A stretch of DNA of 21,030 nucleotides from Zelonia costaricensis (taxonomy: Eukaryota; Euglenozoa; Kinetoplastea; Trypanosomatida; Trypanosomatidae), in the NCBI GenBank assembly GCA_030849075.1, contig JASAOO010003191.1:1486-22515 (forward strand). Reading direction: 5' to 3'. The notes under the pieces were generated by a model. It worked only from the letters and a program-made list of their open reading frames with translations. It was not told where the DNA came from and made no database searches. The translations under genes were made by a program, and so were the position numbers. Below are positions 17,701 through 21,030 of the stretch, piece by piece (position 1 is the first letter of the stretch; each line of letters starts with the position of its first letter).

Positions 17701-20326
17701 GCGCCGCCTGCAGATCCGCCGCGAGTACCGCGCGCGGCGGGCTCGGTACTACTACGCCGCCCGCACGATTCAGCGCGGCTATCGCGCCTTCTGCCAGCGC
17801 CGCGCCGCGTTCCTCGCGACCCGGGCCGAGGTGCACCGCCGCGAGGACGAGCAGCGGCAGTTCCGCCGCAAGAACGCGGCCCGCCGCATCCAGCGGGCGT
17901 ACCTCGAGTACCGCACGAAGCGGGCGGAGCTGGACGAGCACAACGCCCGCCAGCGCCGCGCTCGCGCTGCGATTCACATCCAGGCCGTCGTGCGCGGCTA
18001 CCTCACCCGGGCGTGGTACGCGTACTACCGCGTGTACCGCCGCGACCAGGAGGTGCGCTCCGCCGCGATGCAGAGCCGGCTGGTCCTCATCCAAAGCGCG
18101 TGCAGGGCGATTTGCTCCGCCTACTACGGCCAGCAGCGGGCGCTGGAGGCGCTGCTGGCGGTGCGGGAGTCGCGGCGGCACCAGGCGGCGACGCGGCTGC
18201 AGTGCCTCTGGCGCTGCCACGTGGCGAAGATCCGCCGTGAGCGGCTGCAGGCCGAGCACCAGCGGCTCGTGCGCCAGGCCACGCGGGTGCAGCGGTGGTA
18301 CCGGATGCGGGTGCAGCGCCGTGCCTTTCTCGTCTACCGCGCCGAGCAGCAGCGCATCCGCGCCGCGTCGCGGCTGCAGCGGTGGCTGCGGGCGTGCTGG
18401 CAGGCCGCCAAGGCGCGCGAGTTCGCCGCCTACCACGCCGAGCTCCTGCGGCAGCAGCAGCTGCAGCGCCTGCAGGCCCGCGCCATCCTCATTCTCCAGG
18501 CCGGCTGCGCCGCGTGCGTCAGCGACCGGCTTGTGGCAAGCGTGCGGCGCACCTTCCAGCGCAGTGACATGGTGGCGCGGGTGTGTCAACGCGTGGGTCG
18601 CGGGTATGCGGGGCGCAAGGACATGGCGCTGGAGCAGCGGGCGGCGTACTGGGTGGCGATGCGCGAGCGCGAGGAGGCGCGGCGCACGGCGGCGGCGTCG
18701 GTGCTGCAGCGCGCGTGGCGGTGCGCGGCGGCGAAGGAGTTGGTGCAGCGCCGGCGGCGCGAGGTGGCTGCCGCGGACGTCGTGGCGCGGGCCTACCGGG
18801 TGCACCGCGCGCGGGTGCAGTTCGCCGAGCTGCGGCAGGCGCGGCGGCTGCGTCAGGAGGACGTGGCGGCGCGCCGCATCCAGCGCGCCCTGCGCGGCTT
18901 CCTGCACCGGCAGCGTGCCAAGGAGATGGACGCGTACTACCGCGGCGAGCACCGGAAGAAGATGGGCCGGCTGCGCCGCGAGGAGGCCGCCGTCATGATC
19001 CAGTCGCTGTGGCGCGGCCACGTGACGCGGCGGGCGGTGGCCGAGGAGCGGGAGGCGTGGCAGGCGCTCTCCGCCGCGGCGAGCCGCATCCAGCGGGCGT
19101 GGCGGACGCGGGCCTCGCGGCGGCAGCTGCTGCGCGAGCTCGACGACCGCATCAGGGAGCGCGGCCGCGACGCGGACGCCGCGCTGGTCATCCAGTGCTT
19201 CTGGCGCAAGATGCTGGCCGCGCGGTGTGCGGCGCAGCGGCAGCGGCAGGCGCAGCAGCGTCTGGCGGCTGTGGTGCAGGTACAGCGGTGGTGGCGCATG
19301 AAGCTCGATCAGCGCGAGTTTGCGCGGCGTCGTGTGATCCGCCGTGAGGAAGCCGCGCTGGAGCTGTACTACGCGATGCTGTGGGAGACGAACGTGTCGC
19401 TCGTGAATGCGTTTGTGCGGACGCGACAGGCGCAGGTGCTGGCGCGCGACCAGCTGCGCGACCGCCTCGTGCAGCAGCTCACGGCGGTGGAGCGGCACCG
19501 CTTCATGAGCCGCACCGCGGCCGCGACGAGGATTCAGGCTGTGTACCGCGGGCACTACGAGCGGGTGTACGTGCGCGGCGTGCTCGCCGAGGCCCGCGCG
19601 GCGGCGCGGCAGGCGGCCGAGCTCGCGGCGCGGCAGCAGCGGGCCGCGACGACCATCCAGTGTGCGTGGCGCAGCGCGCGGGCGCGGCAGCAGCTCGCCG
19701 ACCTCAAGCAAGCCGAGCTGGAGCGCGTTCTGGTCAGCCACCAGGAGCAGGCCGAGAAGGCGGACCCGGCCGAGGTCGTGCGGGAGCTCTTCTGGCTCAA
19801 CACGACGTACCAGCAGCGCGAGGCCGGCAACGCGCGGCTGCGCGAGACGGAGCGGCGGCGTGCTGCGGCGGCCATGATTCAGCGGGCCTTCCGGTGCTAC
19901 CGCTCCAAGCAGCACCTAGCCGCGGCGGTCAAGGGCCATCAGCGCGAGCGCGCGGCGCGGCTGCTGCAGGATTACTGGCGGCACTACCGCGACAACCACC
20001 GCATCAAGGAGCGGCAGCGGCGACAGCTCGCGGCGACGCGGCTGCAGAGTCACATTCGCGGGTGGCTCGTGCGGCGCAGCTGGCCGCTCTGGCGCGCGAC
20101 GGTGGAGGCGGAGCGGCAGGAGCACGTGCTGGTGCAGGACGTGCTGGACCACGCCGCGATTGTGATCCAGTGCTTCTGGCGCCGCGTGGAGGCGGAGCGG
20201 ACGGCGGCGCGGCTGCGGCAGGCGCACCAGGAGCGCCACCGCGAGCGAGCGCGGCAGGAGGCTGCGACGCTGATCCAGGAGACGTTCCGCGAGTCGCAGC
20301 GCCGCCGCCTGGCGCGCACGCTGTGA
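14744..20326 (+). CDS. Giant TPR plus IQ-motif array protein
   Basis: The product is 1860 residues from ATG 14744 to TGA. A downstream in-frame ATG (14894, residue 51) sits just before the first folded segment and is a possible alternative start. TPR-like helix pairs are seen at about 50-88 (FEEQGNYAECVKSVESALLL), 148-186, 275-317 (LNHLGCLEQRRGRLRAAVVF), 377-414 (LNLSTALNELGHHAEAAQVC) and 451-493. A polyAla run of 12 lies near residue 336-347. Residues about 510-860 are a Pro/Ala/Ser-rich disordered linker, followed by a basic helical linker (862-912). From about 913 to the end runs an array of some 26 IQ-like motifs (pattern IQxxxRGxxxR, for example AARRIQRALRGFLHRQR). IQ motifs bind calmodulin or related EF-hand proteins, and TPRs bind partner proteins. 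A cytoskeletal, basal-body or flagellar scaffold is a reasonable inference, not shown. No motor or membrane domain is present. Confidence 0.92.
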   Translation: MQSTAANAGGQPQQHERHVVTHWKTGPPSHARGGHATPPPTHGAGGADELMSSLCFLQRMATVFEEQGNYAECVKSVESALLLRQGNVAAVDAALKARQYALAHPTPRQRAIQARRGVHVDLSADGEYIPLTDEGDVVLPWKLSRQAEEVVLRCNSYAVEALQHAQFDGAAFFLNRAMFLTDGDEDTRLPGPEELAGAAADGVSASASGKSGGAVSGQWWWRTVLQPPVASPTTSGGGVGEVDALVDTRDDVKRATAATAAAFRACFEPTPHDQQLRLSLRAATLNHLGCLEQRRGRLRAAVVFFRMAIQTQAQLDEARRIDGDAVVEAARQRLAHAAAAAAAAAAAAEVYPSSVTAPVAAPPSPAAAAALAGTGSSITGIASTYLNLSTALNELGHHAEAAQVCERVLPLLQQSLLECPTLRTTLTAGATASEVRAHQLEQQAARAEQTRVGTMLAVAYYSLGATLERRDATSRNTAAPRWAFDQAVGVCHRYRLVPSSCRTVEEVMHALRHPGAKGHPAAVPPQQQQGQPPHAAPAAGHAADGSVMGADAALAAPLRAAPPPPMNPSWWGASAGSPHVWQADMARPMPAADSSAAAAPTQVGPKRPQPPQHPAPTQEAARPRPSSHNQTTTRPPLPPPAASASASTLSGVAGVAPQPAWQSPFSSGEQRSPVPPVLEPLPTPPVTGAAAAVAPSFAATAPAAVPQRPLALSKAPPPPLPPAPRRSLPFAGSAPQLPLLQHDGANTAASAAVAAAAGGPHNPLGRRTFGATAPSSTTAAATNASLTSGPAQPRQSLAGVSGGLLPRSSLRASLSAIGTTAAASAAAAGGTASSTPRNPTARGGGGRLHGVMGDRQRNLQNAKSQQNKRQRSLVRRQQLEAAVADAALAEKVFHQLISDKEKGEVERRRRAAVEVQRMWRGVLARSWVATLIAAAVRLQRVVRRFLVHVRVRRAVEAEEQARLLAEVRARQEAACRVLQARARQFLRRLQIRREYRARRARYYYAARTIQRGYRAFCQRRAAFLATRAEVHRREDEQRQFRRKNAARRIQRAYLEYRTKRAELDEHNARQRRARAAIHIQAVVRGYLTRAWYAYYRVYRRDQEVRSAAMQSRLVLIQSACRAICSAYYGQQRALEALLAVRESRRHQAATRLQCLWRCHVAKIRRERLQAEHQRLVRQATRVQRWYRMRVQRRAFLVYRAEQQRIRAASRLQRWLRACWQAAKAREFAAYHAELLRQQQLQRLQARAILILQAGCAACVSDRLVASVRRTFQRSDMVARVCQRVGRGYAGRKDMALEQRAAYWVAMREREEARRTAAASVLQRAWRCAAAKELVQRRRREVAAADVVARAYRVHRARVQFAELRQARRLRQEDVAARRIQRALRGFLHRQRAKEMDAYYRGEHRKKMGRLRREEAAVMIQSLWRGHVTRRAVAEEREAWQALSAAASRIQRAWRTRASRRQLLRELDDRIRERGRDADAALVIQCFWRKMLAARCAAQRQRQAQQRLAAVVQVQRWWRMKLDQREFARRRVIRREEAALELYYAMLWETNVSLVNAFVRTRQAQVLARDQLRDRLVQQLTAVERHRFMSRTAAATRIQAVYRGHYERVYVRGVLAEARAAARQAAELAARQQRAATTIQCAWRSARARQQLADLKQAELERVLVSHQEQAEKADPAEVVRELFWLNTTYQQREAGNARLRETERRRAAAAMIQRAFRCYRSKQHLAAAVKGHQRERAARLLQDYWRHYRDNHRIKERQRRQLAATRLQSHIRGWLVRRSWPLWRATVEAERQEHVLVQDVLDHAAIVIQCFWRRVEAERTAARLRQAHQERHRERARQEAATLIQETFRESQRRRLARTL
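15749..15787 (+). repeat. Polyalanine tract in the IQ-repeat protein
   Basis: Twelve consecutive Ala codons of mixed type (GCC, GCA, GCT, GCG). The mixed codons suggest an older, more stable tract than a pure triplet repeat. It separates two TPR-like segments. Confidence 0.85.
17474..20320 (+). repeat. Array of about 26 IQ-like motifs (protein-level repeat)
   Basis: Cores read by eye, in order, include VQRMWRGVLAR, LQRVVRRFLVH, LQARARQFLRR, IQRGYRAFCQR, IQRAYLEYRTK, IQAVVRGYLTR, IQSACRAICSA, LQCLWRCHVAK, VQRWYRMRVQR, LQRWLRACWQA, LQRAWRCAAAK, IQRALRGFLHR, IQSLWRGHVTR, IQRAWRTRASR, IQCFWRKMLAA, VQRWWRMKLDQ, IQAVYRGHYER, IQCAWRSARAR, IQRAFRCYRSK, LQDYWRHYRDN, LQSHIRGWLVR, IQCFWRRVEAE and IQETFRESQRR, plus some degenerate ones. 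Spacing runs from about 23 to more than 40 residues. Several lack the final Arg or the Gly, so not all need bind calmodulin. Confidence 0.88.
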
Positions 20327-20601
20327 TGTGCAGCCGCGCGTGTTGGCAACGATGTTCTCTCTCTCTCTGTTGTTGTTCTCTTCTCTTGTCATGTACAGCG
20401 TGTGTAGTATGTTGTGTTTGTGCGTGCGTGCGCCTTGTAGACTGCCGCATCTTGTCTTATCAAGACTTGCCCGCCCATCGTACTCTCTGCCTTCCTTCGC
20501 TGTGCCTCGATGAAGCACATTTACGTCATGATTATCCTCTCGGCATTGACTGCGTTGCGCTTCGCCGCTTTCCTTGTTTGTCTGTTTGTGTCCAAGTGTT
20601 T

Positions 20602-20628
20602 CTGTGTGTGTTTGTGTGTGTGTGTGTG
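20602..20628 (+). repeat. (TG)n microsatellite
   Basis: A TG run with one TTT interruption, about 275 bases after the stop of the IQ-repeat gene. Confidence 0.9.
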
Positions 20629-20667
20629 ATTGGTGGCTTGTTGGAGTCTGCTTCTTGCTGTACATAG

Positions 20668-20706
20668 CCCCCCCCCCCTCCCCTCCTCCTCCCCCTCCTC
20701 CCTTAG
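20668..20706 (+). promoter_or_regulatory. Strong candidate spliced-leader acceptor for a downstream gene
   Basis: Thirty-seven consecutive C/T bases, starting with a long C run, are followed directly by AG at 20705-20706. It is the cleanest pyrimidine-AG signal in the window and implies that a gene begins just downstream. Confidence 0.65.
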
Positions 20707-20714
20707 CAACTTGC

Positions 20715-21030
20715 ATGTCATTCTGTTTGAGCGGTGCTGCGTTGGCCGGTTCGATGACCGCGCCCTCTCTCGAACCAAGGGAAGTGTCGAAGTCGCTTTG
20801 CGAAGCACCCGCGGCATCGCTTGACGTACACCTCGACGTTGAAGTTGCTGAGACCGTGCATCGGCGTGGTGCGTCAAACAAGGGCGCTGCGGTGTCCCCC
20901 ACGCGTTCTCTGTGGCTATCCCCGCATCCCTGCTCGCCGGCCGCTCCTTCCTTTGTGCGCGTGCCGCGACGTTGGCGCGACGCACCCATCCGTTCCGTGT
21001 TTCGCTCCGCATCTCCCACGTTTGGGGGCG
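20715..21030 (+). CDS. Probable 5' part of the next gene, cut by the window edge
   Basis: From ATG 20715 the frame is open for 105 codons to the end of the window without a stop; a second in-frame ATG lies at 20754 (MTAPSLEPREVSKSL). The first ATG is only 8 bases after the AG of the clean pyrimidine tract, so the second may be the real start if that acceptor is used. The visible sequence is Ser/Pro/Arg/Ala-rich with no recognisable domain, as expected for a disordered N-terminus. About 63% of third positions from codon 20754 onward are G or C, lower than in the upstream genes, so the coding evidence is moderate. A 105-codon open frame can also arise by chance in GC-rich DNA. Confidence 0.45.
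   Translation, partial: MSFCLSGAALAGSMTAPSLEPREVSKSLCEAPAASLDVHLDVEVAETVHRRGASNKGAAVSPTRSLWLSPHPCSPAAPSFVRVPRRWRDAPIRSVFRSASPTFGG

Larger units (their letters stand above)
20327..20714 (+). other. Intergenic region after the IQ-repeat gene
   Basis: Contains a CT/TG-rich stretch (20355-20390) followed by AG at 20397-20398, a TG run (20602-20628) and a strong C/T tract (20668-20704). It presumably holds the 3' UTR of the IQ-repeat gene. No other gene is visible. Confidence 0.7.

Noticed and set aside
15446..19915. Very long antisense open frame (1489 codons) opposite the IQ-repeat gene
   Set aside because: It mirrors a strongly GC-biased sense gene in which stop codons are rare on the opposite strand. 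Its translation is Arg/Leu/His/Pro-rich without domain-like sequence, whereas the sense strand shows clear IQ motifs.
20748..20759. GGTTCGATGACC, resembling a tRNA B box
   Set aside because: One base off the consensus spacing, with no A box at the right distance and no cloverleaf stems.

Overview
The window looks like part of a trypanosomatid nuclear chromosome, most likely Leishmania or a close relative (Leishmaniinae). The grounds are: five long, intronless, GC-rich reading frames, all on the + strand as in a polycistronic transcription unit; long spacers rich in (TG)n, (CA)n and C/T runs; and, in most spacers, a pyrimidine tract followed by AG that fits a spliced-leader trans-splice acceptor. 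There are no bacterial-type promoters, operons or ribosome binding sites. The species cannot be fixed from sequence alone.

Layout, left to right. (1) 2-5206: a 1734-residue coiled-coil protein with a polyQ tract; its 5' end lies at the window edge. (2) 5207-7287: a 2.1 kb spacer of dinucleotide and pyrimidine repeats with two good splice-acceptor candidates. (3) 7288-8382: a 364-residue protein of unknown function. (4) 8383-9718: a spacer ending in a near-perfect direct duplication split by a single N at 9539. The duplication covers the leader and first 45 codons of the next gene and looks like two overlapping contig ends that were never merged. (5) 9719-11647: a 642-residue golgin with a C-terminal membrane anchor resembling golgin-84. 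(6) 12135-13994: a WD40-repeat protein with a duplicated acidic tail motif. (7) 14744-20326: an 1860-residue protein joining N-terminal TPR-like helices, a long Pro/Ala-rich linker and about 26 IQ (calmodulin-binding-like) motifs. (8) 20715-21030: an open frame running off the right edge directly after a strong pyrimidine-AG signal, probably the start of the next gene.

The genes share a direction and probably a primary transcript. In trypanosomatids this does not imply a shared pathway. By architecture three of the five complete or near-complete proteins are structural or scaffold-like: the long coiled coil, the golgin and the IQ array. The WD40 protein is a probable interaction platform. No mobile element, CRISPR array, rRNA or tRNA was found. 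The strongest points for follow-up are the assembly duplication at the golgin start, the extreme IQ array fused to TPR helices, and the partial gene at the right edge.
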